Of a DNA stretch of 64,000 bases, positions 8,056-16,694 are shown piece by piece. The first letter of the stretch is position 1. Every line of letters begins with the position of its first letter. Below the pieces are notes generated by a model that worked only from the letters and a program-made list of their open reading frames with translations, was not told where the DNA came from and did no database searches. The position numbers and the translations under genes were made by a program. The DNA is from Nocardioides sambongensis (GTDB taxonomy: Bacteria; Actinomycetota; Actinomycetes; Propionibacteriales; Nocardioidaceae), in NCBI RefSeq assembly GCF_006494815.1, contig NZ_CP041091.1, positions 2,742,501-2,806,500 of the forward strand. The letters are read 5' to 3'.

Positions 8056-8952
8056 GTGAGAGAGATCGGCGTCAACACCTGGGTGTGGACCTCGCCGTTG
8101 ACCGACCCCGACCTGCCCGGCCTGCTCCGCCACATCGCCGGGCTCGGCTTCGACGCCGTGGAGCTGCCGTTGGAGAACGCCGGTGACCTCACCGTCGACG
8201 CGGTCGGTGCGGCGTTGCAGGAGACCGGGCTGGCGGCGTACCTGGTCGGAGCGATGGCGCCGGGACGTGACCTGGTGGCCGCCGCCCCGGAGGTGGTGGC
8301 GGCCACCCAGGACTACCTGCGGGCCTGCATCGACCTGGCCGCGGGCGTCGGCGCCGGCGCGGTCTGCGGCCCGTTCACGGCGAGCACCGGGCGGACCTGG
8401 CGGATGGATCCTGGCGAGCGGCGGGCCGCCTACGCCGAGCTGCGCGACAACTTGGCGCCGGTCGTCGAGCACGCGGCGCGGCGGGGGGTCCGGATCGGCA
8501 TCGAGCCGCTCAACCGCTACGAGACCTCGCTGGTCAACACCGTCGACCAGGGCCTCGAAGCCCTCGACGACCTGCTCGGGGAGCACCTCGGCCTGGCCCT
8601 GGACACCTACCACCTCAACATCGAGGAGCGCTCCAGCGCCGATGCGGTACGACGCGCCGCCGGCCACCTGGTCCACGTCCAGGTGTGCGGCAGCGACCGT
8701 GGCGCCCCGGGCGGGGACCAGACCGACTGGCCGGGGCTGGTCGGCGCGCTCGACGAGGTCGGCTACGCCGGTCCACTGGTGATCGAGAGCTTCACCCCCG
8801 ACAACGCCGCGATCGCGGTCGCGGCCTCGATCTGGCGACCGCTGGCCCCCTCCCCCGACGACCTGGCCGGCGACGGGCTGGCCTTCCTCCGCTCCCTCCC
8901 CGAGCGCGGGTCCGCGACCGCCGTCGGCGCGACCCGAGGAGCCCACCGATGA
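8056..8952 (+). CDS. TIM-barrel sugar isomerase/epimerase (tagatose 3-epimerase-like)
   Basis: Xylose-isomerase-like TIM barrel, 298 residues, closest in pattern to D-tagatose/D-psicose 3-epimerases: IGIEPLNRYETSLVNT near 148 and LALDTYHLNIEE near 181. The metal ligands of that family appear as E150, D183, H207 (approximate) and E244 in LVIESF. Known members epimerise ketoses at C3; relatives in anhydrosugar pathways act on 3-keto intermediates. GTG 8056 follows GAAAGG at a suitable distance. It overlaps the dehydrogenase start by 4 nt (ATGA). It is probably cytoplasmic and acts after import, next to the Gfo/Idh enzyme. The exact reaction cannot be assigned from sequence. Confidence 0.85.
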   Translation: MREIGVNTWVWTSPLTDPDLPGLLRHIAGLGFDAVELPLENAGDLTVDAVGAALQETGLAAYLVGAMAPGRDLVAAAPEVVAATQDYLRACIDLAAGVGAGAVCGPFTASTGRTWRMDPGERRAAYAELRDNLAPVVEHAARRGVRIGIEPLNRYETSLVNTVDQGLEALDDLLGEHLGLALDTYHLNIEERSSADAVRRAAGHLVHVQVCGSDRGAPGGDQTDWPGLVGALDEVGYAGPLVIESFTPDNAAIAVAASIWRPLAPSPDDLAGDGLAFLRSLPERGSATAVGATRGAHR

Positions 8953-10118
8953 GCGCGCTCGGCATCGCGGTGATCGGCTACTCCTTCATGGGCCGGGCGC
9001 ACTCGAACGCGTGGCGCAACGTGGGCGCCTTCTTCCCCGACGTGCCCGCGGTCCGGCAGGCCGTGCTGGTCGGTCGCGACCGGAGAGCGGTCGACGCCGC
9101 CGCGGCGCGCCACGGCTGGGCGGAGGCGGCCACCGACTGGCGCGCGGTGCTCGACCGCGACGACGTCGACCTGGTCGACATCTGCACCCCCGGCGACTCC
9201 CACGCCGAGATCGCGCTCGCCGCGCTGGCCGCCGGCAAGCACGTGCTGGTGGAGAAGCCGCTGGCGAACACCGTCGCCGAGGCGGAGCAGATGGTCGCGG
9301 CGGCACGGACCGCGGCGCAGCGCGGGGCGCGTTCGATGGTCGGCTTCAACTACCGCCGGGTGCCGGCCCTCGCACTGGCCCGGGAGCTGGTCGCCGACGG
9401 GCGGATCGGGACGGTGCGGCAGGTGCGGGCGGCGTACCTGCAGGACTGGCTGGCCGACGCCTCGGCGCCGATGACCTGGCGGCTGCGGAGGGAGACGGCC
9501 GGCTCCGGTGTGCTGGGCGACCTCGGCTCCCACGTGGTCGACCTGGTCCACTTCCTGCTCGGCGACCCGGTGGTGAGCGCGCGGGGGCACCTGCGCACCT
9601 TCGTCGACACCCGGAACGGGCCGTCGGGTCCCGAGCCGGTCACCGTCGACGACGCCGCCTGGGCGACCCTGGAGACCGCCGGCGGCGTCACCGCCGGCGT
9701 CGAGGTCTCGCGGGTGGCGACCGGCCGCAAGAACGGCCTCACCCTGGAGCTGTACGGCGACCGCGGCGCGCTCCGCTTCGACCTGGAGCGCCTCAACGAG
9801 CTCGGCTTCACCGACGGGCTGGCCGGCCGCGACAACGGGGAGCGGCGGATCCTGGTGACCGAGCCGGACCACCCCGGCCCCGGCGCGTGGTGGCCGCCGG
9901 GCCACGTGCTCGGCTGGGAGCACACGTTCACGCTGCAGGCCGCCGGCCTGCTGACCGCACTGGAGGCGGGCACCGACCCGTCCCCCGGATTCGCGGACGG
10001 CCTCGCGGTGCAGCGGGTCCTCGCCGCGATCGAGGAGTCCGCGGAGCGCGACGGTGCCAAGGTGGGGGTGGCCGACATGGACGCGGTCACCTCGTCGACG
10101 ACGCGGAAGGGACTCTGA
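8949..10118 (+). CDS. Gfo/Idh/MocA-family sugar dehydrogenase
   Basis: NAD(P)-dependent oxidoreductase, 389 residues. The N-terminal Rossmann domain starts IAVIGYSFMGRAHSNAW, the catalytic lysine lies in VEKPLANT near residue 103, and the C-terminal domain carries GSGVLGDLGSHVVDLVHFLL with the usual Asp/His pair. NYRRVPALALA and YLQDWLAD resemble sugar and anhydrosugar dehydrogenases such as inositol and levoglucosan dehydrogenases. ATG 8949 overlaps the previous stop; its own stop shares a base with the next start. Expected role is oxidation of a ring hydroxyl (often C3) of the imported sugar to a keto sugar, which the flanking TIM barrels then process (inference). Substrate not fixed. Confidence 0.9.
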   Translation: MSALGIAVIGYSFMGRAHSNAWRNVGAFFPDVPAVRQAVLVGRDRRAVDAAAARHGWAEAATDWRAVLDRDDVDLVDICTPGDSHAEIALAALAAGKHVLVEKPLANTVAEAEQMVAAARTAAQRGARSMVGFNYRRVPALALARELVADGRIGTVRQVRAAYLQDWLADASAPMTWRLRRETAGSGVLGDLGSHVVDLVHFLLGDPVVSARGHLRTFVDTRNGPSGPEPVTVDDAAWATLETAGGVTAGVEVSRVATGRKNGLTLELYGDRGALRFDLERLNELGFTDGLAGRDNGERRILVTEPDHPGPGAWWPPGHVLGWEHTFTLQAAGLLTALEAGTDPSPGFADGLAVQRVLAAIEESAERDGAKVGVADMDAVTSSTTRKGL

Positions 10119-11125
10119 TGGGCAAGCGCTTCACGCTCTTCACCGGACAGTGGGTCGACCTGACCCTGGAGGAGGTGGCCGAGCACGCCGCACGCTGGGG
10201 CTACGACGGCCTGGAGATCGCGGTCTCCGGCGAGCACCTGGACGCCTGGCGGGTGGACGAGGACGGCTACGTCGAGGAGCGCCTGGACATCCTGCGCCGC
10301 CACGGCCTGCGGTGCTGGGCGATCTCCAACCACCTCACCGGGCAGGCGATCTGCGACGACCCGATCGACTTCCGGCACCGCGCCATCGTCCGCGACCGGG
10401 TCTGGGGCGACGGCGATCCCGAGGGGGTGCGGACCCGGGCGGCAGAGGAGATGAAGCGGACCGCCAGACTGGCGCGCGCGATGGGCGTCGACACCGTGGT
10501 CGGCTTCACCGGCTCCTCGATCTGGCAGTACGTCGCGATGTTCCCGCCGGTGCCGGCCGACCGGATCGACGCCGGCTACCAGGACTTCGCCGACCGGTGG
10601 AACCCGATCCTCGACGTCTTCGACGAGCACGGGGTGCGCTTCGCCCACGAGGTGCATCCCTCGGAGATCGCCTACGACCACTGGTCGACCCAGCGCACCC
10701 TGGAGGCGGTCGGTCACCGCCCCGCGTTCGGGATCAACTGGGACCCCAGCCACATGCTGTGGCAGGGCCTGGACGTGGTCGGGTTCATCACCGACTTCGC
10801 GGACCGGATCTATCACGTGGACTGCAAGGACACCCGGATGCGGATGGGCGGCGGCCGCAACGGCATCCTCTCCTCCCACCTCCCCTGGGGCGACCAGCAC
10901 CGGGGGTGGGACTTCGTCTCCACCGGTCGCGGCGACGTGCCCTGGGAGGACGCCTTCCGCGCGCTGGCCGCGATCGGGTACGACGGCCCGATCTCGGTGG
11001 AGTGGGAGGACGCCGGGATGGACCGCCTGCACGGCGCACCCGAGGCGCTGGAGTTCCTCCGTCGGTTCGACTACGCCCCGCCGGCGGCGTCGTTCGACGC
11101 GGCGTTCAGCAAGCAGTCCGAGTAG
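10118..11125 (+). CDS. TIM-barrel sugar phosphate isomerase/epimerase family protein
   Basis: Second xylose-isomerase-like TIM barrel, 335 residues. Likely metal-binding positions are the Glu in FAHEVHPSEIAYDHW, the Asp in NWDPSHMLWQGLD, the His in HVDCKDTRM and the Glu in SVEWEDAGMDRL. It is longer than and distinct from the first barrel. Proteins of this subgroup commonly sit beside Gfo/Idh/MocA enzymes and catalyse isomerisation, elimination or hydration of keto-sugars (family knowledge). ATG 10118 uses the last base of the previous TGA. It is the last operon gene; a convergent SGNH hydrolase ends 15 bp downstream and I see no strong terminator between them. Confidence 0.85.
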   Translation: MGKRFTLFTGQWVDLTLEEVAEHAARWGYDGLEIAVSGEHLDAWRVDEDGYVEERLDILRRHGLRCWAISNHLTGQAICDDPIDFRHRAIVRDRVWGDGDPEGVRTRAAEEMKRTARLARAMGVDTVVGFTGSSIWQYVAMFPPVPADRIDAGYQDFADRWNPILDVFDEHGVRFAHEVHPSEIAYDHWSTQRTLEAVGHRPAFGINWDPSHMLWQGLDVVGFITDFADRIYHVDCKDTRMRMGGGRNGILSSHLPWGDQHRGWDFVSTGRGDVPWEDAFRALAAIGYDGPISVEWEDAGMDRLHGAPEALEFLRRFDYAPPAASFDAAFSKQSE

Positions 11126-11140
11126 GCCGGCGGGCCGCGT

Positions 11141-11875
11141 TCAGCCGCGCGGCACGGTGGCCAGGTCGGCCACCGCGTCGGCGACCAGGTCGCCGAACTC
11201 CGCGTGCCCCTCCGGCGTCAGGTGCAGCAGGTCGGGGAGGTAGGGCAGGTCGGCCTCGGCCATCGAGAGGTAGGACGCCCCGTGCGCGGCGCTCAGCTCG
11301 GCGAGCACCGCGTCCACCCCGGGGACCTGCGCGGCGCGGGCCGGAGCGGGGACCGGGCCGACCACGAGGACGGGCCGGTCGCCCAGCTCCTCGAGCAGGC
11401 GTCGTACGCCGTTGCGGAGGTCGGCCTCGGGCTGGTCGAAGTCGTTGAGCCCACCCTCGACGACCACCAGGTCGACGTCGCCGGCACGGGCCAGGGCCCG
11501 CGGGGCACGCGTGGCGTAGGAGAGCTCGCCGCAGCCGCTCGCCTCCCGGCTGAACCCCGACCCGGAGAAGCCGTCCACGAGGACCGCGCCGTCCAGCCGC
11601 GTCGGCCAGCTCTGGCCCGGCTCCACGCCCAGACCGACGGAGTAGGAGTCACCGATCACCAGCGTCCGCAGCGCACCCTCGCCGGCCCGCGCGGCGTCGT
11701 CGGCGGCGAGCGTCCACCGGTCGCGTGCGCCCTGGCTGAAGGCCACGCACCGGTCCTCGTCCGCGCCGGCACGGTCGACCAGGACCGCACTGAGCCCGGC
11801 GACCACCAGCGCCGCGGCGAGCGCCGCGAGGACGCGCGGCCGCCGTCGGAGCATCGTGGTCGTCACGACCACCAT
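11141..11875 (-). CDS. Exported SGNH/GDSL-family hydrolase
   Basis: Esterase/lipase-like hydrolase, 244 residues, with an N-terminal signal anchor (residues 9-31, LRRRPRVLAALAAALVVAGLSAVL), so secreted or membrane-tethered. Catalytic blocks are the nucleophile serine in VIGDSYSVGLG (block I), GGLND (block III) and DLLHLTPEGH with the Asp/His pair (block V). Two further cysteines may form a disulfide outside the cell. It is a single gene, convergent with the sugar operon and 130 bp downstream of hflX on the same strand. The substrate (acyl ester, acetyl-sugar) is unknown. Confidence 0.85.
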   Translation of the reverse strand: MVVVTTTMLRRRPRVLAALAAALVVAGLSAVLVDRAGADEDRCVAFSQGARDRWTLAADDAARAGEGALRTLVIGDSYSVGLGVEPGQSWPTRLDGAVLVDGFSGSGFSREASGCGELSYATRAPRALARAGDVDLVVVEGGLNDFDQPEADLRNGVRRLLEELGDRPVLVVGPVPAPARAAQVPGVDAVLAELSAAHGASYLSMAEADLPYLPDLLHLTPEGHAEFGDLVADAVADLATVPRG

Positions 11876-11970
11876 CCTCCGTCCTCACCCGCGGCGGCGC
11901 ATCCCGATCCGGGGCTCGCGGGGCAGGCTTTGCGCAACCGTTACCTGACCGGGCCGGACGACCGGGTGGC

Positions 11971-11992
11971 CGGCCGGGTGGCGACCCGGCCG
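11971..11992 (-). terminator. Hairpin terminator after hflX
   Basis: Perfect 9-bp stem CGGCCGGGT / ACCCGGCCG with loop GGCG, 13 nt beyond the hflX stop on the minus strand. It is a GC-rich hairpin without a U-tract, the usual actinobacterial form. Confidence 0.6.
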
Positions 11993-12004
11993 ACGGGGGT
12001 GACG

Positions 12005-13522
12005 TCAGACGGCGTACGCCGCCAGGTCACCGGCGAGCGCCTCGGTGGCCAGCCCGGCGACCCGGGTGCCGTCCGCGGTGTGCTCGAGGGTGCGGATCTC
12101 GCCGTCCTTGTGGATCCGGTCGATCAGGTCGCCGCGGGCGTAGGGCACCAGGGCATCGAACGGCACCGCCGGGCGCGGCAGGTCCGCCTCGACCGCGGCG
12201 ATCGCCGCGTCGATGCCGTCGCCGGTGTGGGCGGAGACCGCGACCGCGTGCGGCTCGGCGCGCAGCAGGCGGGCGACCGTCATCGGGTCGGCGATGTCGG
12301 TCTTGTTGACGACGACCAGCTCGGGGATGTCGGCGGCACCGATGTCGGCGAGCACCTCACGGACCGCGGAGAGCTGGCTCTCCGGGTCGGGGTGGGAGCC
12401 GTCGACCACGTGCACGATCAGGTCGGAGTCGGCGACCTCCTCCAGGGTGGAGCGGAACGCCTCCACCAGCTGGTGCGGCAGGTGCCGGACGAAGCCGACG
12501 GTGTCGCTCATCGTGTAGACGCGGCCGTCGCCGGTCTGGGTGCGCCGGGTGGTCGGGTCCAGGGTGGCGAAGAGCGCGTCCTCGACCAACACACCGGCGC
12601 CGGTGAGCCGGTTGAGCAGCGAGGACTTGCCGGCGTTGGTGTAGCCGGCGATCGCCACCGACGGCACCTCGTTGCGACGGCGCTCCTGCCGCATGGTGGC
12701 CCGGGTGCCCTCCATCGCACGCAGCTCGCGGCGGAGCTTGGCGATCCGGTCGTTGATCCGGCGGCGGTCGGTCTCGATCTTGGTCTCACCGGGGCCACGG
12801 CCACCGATGCCGTCACCGCCCGCGGCGCGACCACCGGCCTGCCGGGAGAGGTTGCCACCCCAGCCGCGCAGCCGCTGCTTCATGTAGTTGAGCTGGGCGA
12901 GCTCGACCTGCGCCTTGCCCTCCTTGGACTTCGCGTGCTGCGCGAAGATGTCCAGGATCAGCGCGGTCCGGTCGACCACCTTGACCTTGACCCGGTCCTC
13001 GAGGTTCCTCAGCTGCGAGGGGGCCAGCTCACCGTCGCAGATCACGGTGTCGGCGCCGGTGGCGCGGACGATCTCGCCGACCGCCTCCACCTTGCCGCGG
13101 CCGATGTAGGTGGCCGGGTCGGGCGACTGGCGGCGCTGGTAGATCGCCTCCAGCACCTCCGAGCCGGCCGTCTCGGCGAGCAGGGCGAGCTCGGCCATCG
13201 AATTCTCGGCGTCGGTCACGGTGCCCTCGGTCCACACACCGACCAGCACCACCCGCTCCAGGCGGAGCTGGCGGTACTCGACCTCGGTGATGTCCTCGAG
13301 CTCGGTGCGCAGGCCGGCCACGCGGCGCAGCTCGTGCCGCTCGGCGAGGTCCATCGCCCCGGTGCTCGGGTCGACGGAGCGGGCCTCGGGGTCGATGCCC
13401 GACTCCCACCCGTCGTCGGCCGCGTCGGCGCGTGGCTCGTCGGTCAGGTCGTCGGTGTCGTCCCAGGCCTCGGTCGCGGCGAGCTCGGCGTCGAGGGAGA
13501 AGTTCTGTGCAGGATTCGTCAT
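12005..13522 (-). CDS. hflX: GTPase HflX
   Basis: Ribosome-associated GTPase that splits stalled ribosomes (family knowledge). It has 505 residues with a long acidic N-terminal extension of about 70 residues, then the HflX N-domain (VGVWTEGTVTDAENSMAELALLAETAG, PATYIGRGKVEAV), the glycine-rich linker GGRGPGETKIETDRRRI, and the G-domain with G1 GYTNAGKSSL, G3 DTVGF and G4 NKTD. The C-terminal region is normal. ATG 13522 is 81 bp from a divergent MFS gene, so the promoters face apart in that gap. Gene order dapF...hflX is shared with other actinobacteria. Confidence 0.97.
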   Translation of the reverse strand: MTNPAQNFSLDAELAATEAWDDTDDLTDEPRADAADDGWESGIDPEARSVDPSTGAMDLAERHELRRVAGLRTELEDITEVEYRQLRLERVVLVGVWTEGTVTDAENSMAELALLAETAGSEVLEAIYQRRQSPDPATYIGRGKVEAVGEIVRATGADTVICDGELAPSQLRNLEDRVKVKVVDRTALILDIFAQHAKSKEGKAQVELAQLNYMKQRLRGWGGNLSRQAGGRAAGGDGIGGRGPGETKIETDRRRINDRIAKLRRELRAMEGTRATMRQERRRNEVPSVAIAGYTNAGKSSLLNRLTGAGVLVEDALFATLDPTTRRTQTGDGRVYTMSDTVGFVRHLPHQLVEAFRSTLEEVADSDLIVHVVDGSHPDPESQLSAVREVLADIGAADIPELVVVNKTDIADPMTVARLLRAEPHAVAVSAHTGDGIDAAIAAVEADLPRPAVPFDALVPYARGDLIDRIHKDGEIRTLEHTADGTRVAGLATEALAGDLAAYAV

Positions 13523-13603
13523 AAGCGTTCACCACCCTAACCGCGCGGCGCGCCGAAGGCTTCCCGTTTTCTCGTCCCGACCTGCGCGGACCACAATCGG
13601 GGT

Positions 13604-14893
13604 GTGTCCGACGTCGCCCGCTCCCGCCGTACTTGGGGCGCCGGGACCGTCGTGCTGCTCGCCGCGCTGATCCTGCTGGCGCTGTCGCTGCGCTCGGGGA
13701 TCAGCAGCCTGAGCGTGCTGCTGCCGACGGTCCGCGACGAGCTCGCCATCTCCCCGGCCGGGGTCAGCCTGCTCACCACCCTGCCGCCACTCTGCTTCGC
13801 GGTGGTCGGGCTGGGCACCGGCCGCCTCGTCCTCCGGTACGGCGTGCACCGGATCACCGTCGCCCTGCTGGCCGCGCTCGTGGTCGGCCTGGTCGGACGC
13901 GCGCTCGCCGACACCTGGTGGATCTTCGGGATCGGCACCATGGTGGCGATGGCCGGCGCCGCGGTCGGCAACGTGGTGCTGCCGCCGCTGACCAAGCTGC
14001 ACTTCGCTCGGCACGAGGCCGGCGTGAGTGCGGTCTACGGCGCGGCGCTGGTCGGCGGCGCCACCCTCGCCTCCGCGCTCACCGTGCCGATCGCGGACGC
14101 GACCGACGGCTGGCGGGTGGCCCTGGCCACCTGGGCGGTGCTGCCGGCCCTGGCGCTGCTGGGGTGGCTGCCGACGCTGCGCACCCCGGAGACCGGCTCG
14201 GTGCCGGCCGACGCCCCGACCGGCGCCTCCACCCCGGAGGGCACCTCGGGCAGCGCCTCGGCCGGTGCCGCCGCTCCACCGACCCTGGGCCGGATCGTGC
14301 GCACCCCGCTCGGGTGGGCGTTCATCATCTGCTTCGGTGCGCAGTCCGCGCAGGCCTACGTGCAGTTCGGCTGGTGGGGCCTGATGCTGACCGACCTCGG
14401 CGCGGACGCTGCCCACGCCGGCGTGCTGCTCGGGATCATCACGGCGGTCGGCATCCCGGTGACGCTGTCGCTGCCGCTGCTGATCCGGGTGACCCGGGAC
14501 TCCGCCGCGCTCCCCCTGGCCTTCTCGGTGAGCACCGTGATCGGCTGGCTGGGCGTGCTGCTGGCGCCGCTGGCACTGGGCGGTGTGCTCTGGGCGGTGC
14601 TGCTCGGCTTCGGGGCCGGCGCGTTCACCTGGGTGCTGGCGATGCTGGCACGGCGCAGCCGCTCGCCCGAGGGCTCCTCCCAGCTCTCGGCGCTGACCCA
14701 GGGCGTCGGCTACTTCATCGCCGCGGCCGCCACCTTCGCCACCGGCTTGCTGCACGACGCGACCGGCGACTGGCAGGTCGGGATCGTGATGATGCTGGCC
14801 CTGGCCGTGGTGATCGGCGTGGCCGGTGCGGCGATCGCCCGCGGCGGCACCGTCGAGGACGCGGTCGCCGCGCACCTCGACGCGCGCCCCTGA
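13604..14893 (+). CDS. MFS transporter, CynX/NimT type
   Basis: Major facilitator protein, 429 residues, with about 12 hydrophobic segments split by a hydrophilic Ser/Thr/Gly-rich central loop (about residues 195-225). LSLRSGISSLSVLLPTVRDEL and LLTTLPPLCFAVVG are typical of the CynX/NimT group (cyanate or nitroimidazole-type permeases). Substrate unknown; an efflux role is possible. GTG 13604 is preceded 8-12 nt upstream by ACAATC, a possible -10 element, and there is no Shine-Dalgarno, so a leaderless transcript is plausible. It is divergent from hflX. The last bases form part of a 14-bp duplication spanning the stop. Confidence 0.88.
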   Translation: MSDVARSRRTWGAGTVVLLAALILLALSLRSGISSLSVLLPTVRDELAISPAGVSLLTTLPPLCFAVVGLGTGRLVLRYGVHRITVALLAALVVGLVGRALADTWWIFGIGTMVAMAGAAVGNVVLPPLTKLHFARHEAGVSAVYGAALVGGATLASALTVPIADATDGWRVALATWAVLPALALLGWLPTLRTPETGSVPADAPTGASTPEGTSGSASAGAAAPPTLGRIVRTPLGWAFIICFGAQSAQAYVQFGWWGLMLTDLGADAAHAGVLLGIITAVGIPVTLSLPLLIRVTRDSAALPLAFSVSTVIGWLGVLLAPLALGGVLWAVLLGFGAGAFTWVLAMLARRSRSPEGSSQLSALTQGVGYFIAAAATFATGLLHDATGDWQVGIVMMLALAVVIGVAGAAIARGGTVEDAVAAHLDARP

Positions 14894-14910
14894 CCACGCG
14901 CCCCTGACCA
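14883..14910. repeat. 2 x 14 bp tandem duplication over the MFS stop codon
   Basis: CGCGCCCCTGACCA occurs at 14883-14896 and again at 14897-14910; the first copy contains the MFS TGA. One of several small duplications at gene ends in this window. Confidence 0.85.
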
Positions 14911-14939
14911 GGCGCCCGGCAGCCCGTCACGAAACACCT

Positions 14940-14969
14940 GTCACGACAGCACCCGTCACGACAGCACCG
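14940..14969. repeat. 2 x 15 bp tandem duplication over the PhoD-like stop codon
   Basis: GTCACGACAGCACC followed by one variable base is repeated at 14940-14954 and 14955-14969, with a degraded third copy at 14926-14939. The stop codon of the convergent phosphatase gene lies in the second copy. Confidence 0.85.
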
Positions 14970-16638
14970 GGTCCGGCTCGAGCCCACGGCGCCACAGCGC
15001 CGTCCCGGCGCCGTCGCGCAGGGTGACGGTGAGCAGGCCGTCCGCGGCGATCTCGAGCTGCCCGAAGTACTGGTTCTCCGGTCGCGGTGCGGTGTCCAGC
15101 TTGCCGACCTCGGACTCGCCCTGGGAGAAGACGACCTCCGGGCCGAAGGTGCGGTCGAGGTCGGCGTCCTTGGTCCAGAACGGGGAGGCGGCGACCGGTC
15201 CGGAGACGAACTCCCAGAACGGGTCGAAGTCGGTGAAGGCGGCACGCTCCGGGGAGTAGTGGTGGGCGGCGGTGTAGTGCACGTCCGCGGTCAGCCAGAC
15301 CACGTTGCGCACCCGGTGCCGCCTGATCGCGGCGAGGATCCGGCCGATCTCGGGCTCGCGTCCCATCGGCGCGCCGTGGTCGGTGTTGGCCACCGTGTCC
15401 AGGTCGGTGGTGCGGCTGGTCGGGGTGGACAGCGGCATGTCGGCACAGACCACCTTCCAGGTGGCGGTGGAGTCGCGCAGCGACCGGATCAGCCACTCCT
15501 CCTGCCGGCGTCCCAGGATGCCGGCCGGGGTCCGGTCGGCCGCGATCGCCGGGTCGGTGTCGGGGTTGGGTCCGCGCCAGGAACGCATGTCCAGGCAGAA
15601 CAGGTCGAGGTGCTGACCGCGCGGGACGCGACGGTGGATCCGGGTGGGCGCGAAGCCGTCGCCGTCCGCGGGGACCAGCTGACGCACCGGGACCGGCTGG
15701 TACTCCTGCCAGGCGCGCCGTCCACGCACCGCGAGCACGTCGGCACGCCGCTCGGTGTAGCGGTCGTCGGTGATCGTCTCCCCGGGCCACCAGTTGTTGC
15801 AGGTCTCGTGGTCGTCCCACATGGCCATGGTCGGGACGTCGGCGTAGAACGCGCGGACGTTGTCGTCGGCCAAGGGGTAGCGGTGCCGGCCGCGGAAGTC
15901 GTCGAGGCTCTGGGCGACCCGGCTGACCTCGGCGGTGACGTGGTTGTGCCAGGTGCTGCCGTCGTCGAGGCGCACCGACTCCTCGATCGGCTCGTCGGCG
16001 TAGATCGTGTCGCCCAGGTGGACGAACAGGTCCGGCCGGAGCCGGTGCATCGCCGCGTAGGTGGTGAGTCCGCCGCGAGCACGGTCGATCCCCCAGCCCT
16101 GGCCGCAGGTGTCGCCGGACCAGACCAGGCTCTGTCCCGCGGTGTGGATCGGCGCGGTGCGGAAGGAGGCGGGCATCGGCACCGACCGCTCACCGTCGGG
16201 CTGGGCGAACCAGACCTCGATCCGGTGGTCACGTCCGGGCCGGAGCCCCTGCAGGTGCACCCGGGCGGTCAGGTCGGTCTCGGTGCGGGCGATCGGTCCC
16301 CGGACCAGCCCGCGGCGGCATCCGCTCACCACCCGGACCATCATCCGGCCGGGACGGGCGGCGCGCGCCCAGACCACCGCGCTGCTGGTGGTGACCTCCC
16401 CGGTGCGCACGCCCTCGGTCGGCTCGCTGCGCTGCGGCAGCAGTGCCGGGCCGAGGCGTGCGGCGAGCGGGATCGCACCGGTCGCCAGACCGCCGACGAT
16501 GGTGGCCCGCCGCCGCAGGTGGAGGTCGAGGACGGTCTGCCGTGTCGCACCGAGAAGCACCACGTCCCCGCACGCAACCGGTGCCGGGAGACCGGCGGCG
16601 GATGCGCGGGGACGTGGTGGTGAACAGCGGCCGAGCAA
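14956..16638 (-). CDS. PhoD-like alkaline phosphatase, Tat-type export signal
   Basis: Metallophosphoesterase of the PhoD family, up to 560 residues. Conserved blocks are VWARAARPGRMMVRV (N-terminal beta domain), SGDTCGQGWGID, FVHLGDTIYADEPI, MAMWDDHETCNNWWPG and WLTADVHYTAAHHYSP. These supply the Asp, Asn and His ligands of the Ca/Fe active site (family knowledge). RRRATIVGGLA followed by a hydrophobic stretch looks like a twin-arginine signal, so a likelier start is the GTG at 16563 or 16560, preceded by GGGGA; the first ~25 residues of the longest frame are doubtful. Function: release of phosphate from phosphodiesters outside the cell. It is convergent with the MFS gene. Confidence 0.88.
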   Translation of the reverse strand: MLGRCSPPRPRASAAGLPAPVACGDVVLLGATRQTVLDLHLRRRATIVGGLATGAIPLAARLGPALLPQRSEPTEGVRTGEVTTSSAVVWARAARPGRMMVRVVSGCRRGLVRGPIARTETDLTARVHLQGLRPGRDHRIEVWFAQPDGERSVPMPASFRTAPIHTAGQSLVWSGDTCGQGWGIDRARGGLTTYAAMHRLRPDLFVHLGDTIYADEPIEESVRLDDGSTWHNHVTAEVSRVAQSLDDFRGRHRYPLADDNVRAFYADVPTMAMWDDHETCNNWWPGETITDDRYTERRADVLAVRGRRAWQEYQPVPVRQLVPADGDGFAPTRIHRRVPRGQHLDLFCLDMRSWRGPNPDTDPAIAADRTPAGILGRRQEEWLIRSLRDSTATWKVVCADMPLSTPTSRTTDLDTVANTDHGAPMGREPEIGRILAAIRRHRVRNVVWLTADVHYTAAHHYSPERAAFTDFDPFWEFVSGPVAASPFWTKDADLDRTFGPEVVFSQGESEVGKLDTAPRPENQYFGQLEIAADGLLTVTLRDGAGTALWRRGLEPDPVLS

Positions 16639-16694
16639 TCGGGACGACCGCGCCGGCGGCGCTCCCGGGTGCTGGCAGGTGCTGCCGGGTGGCG

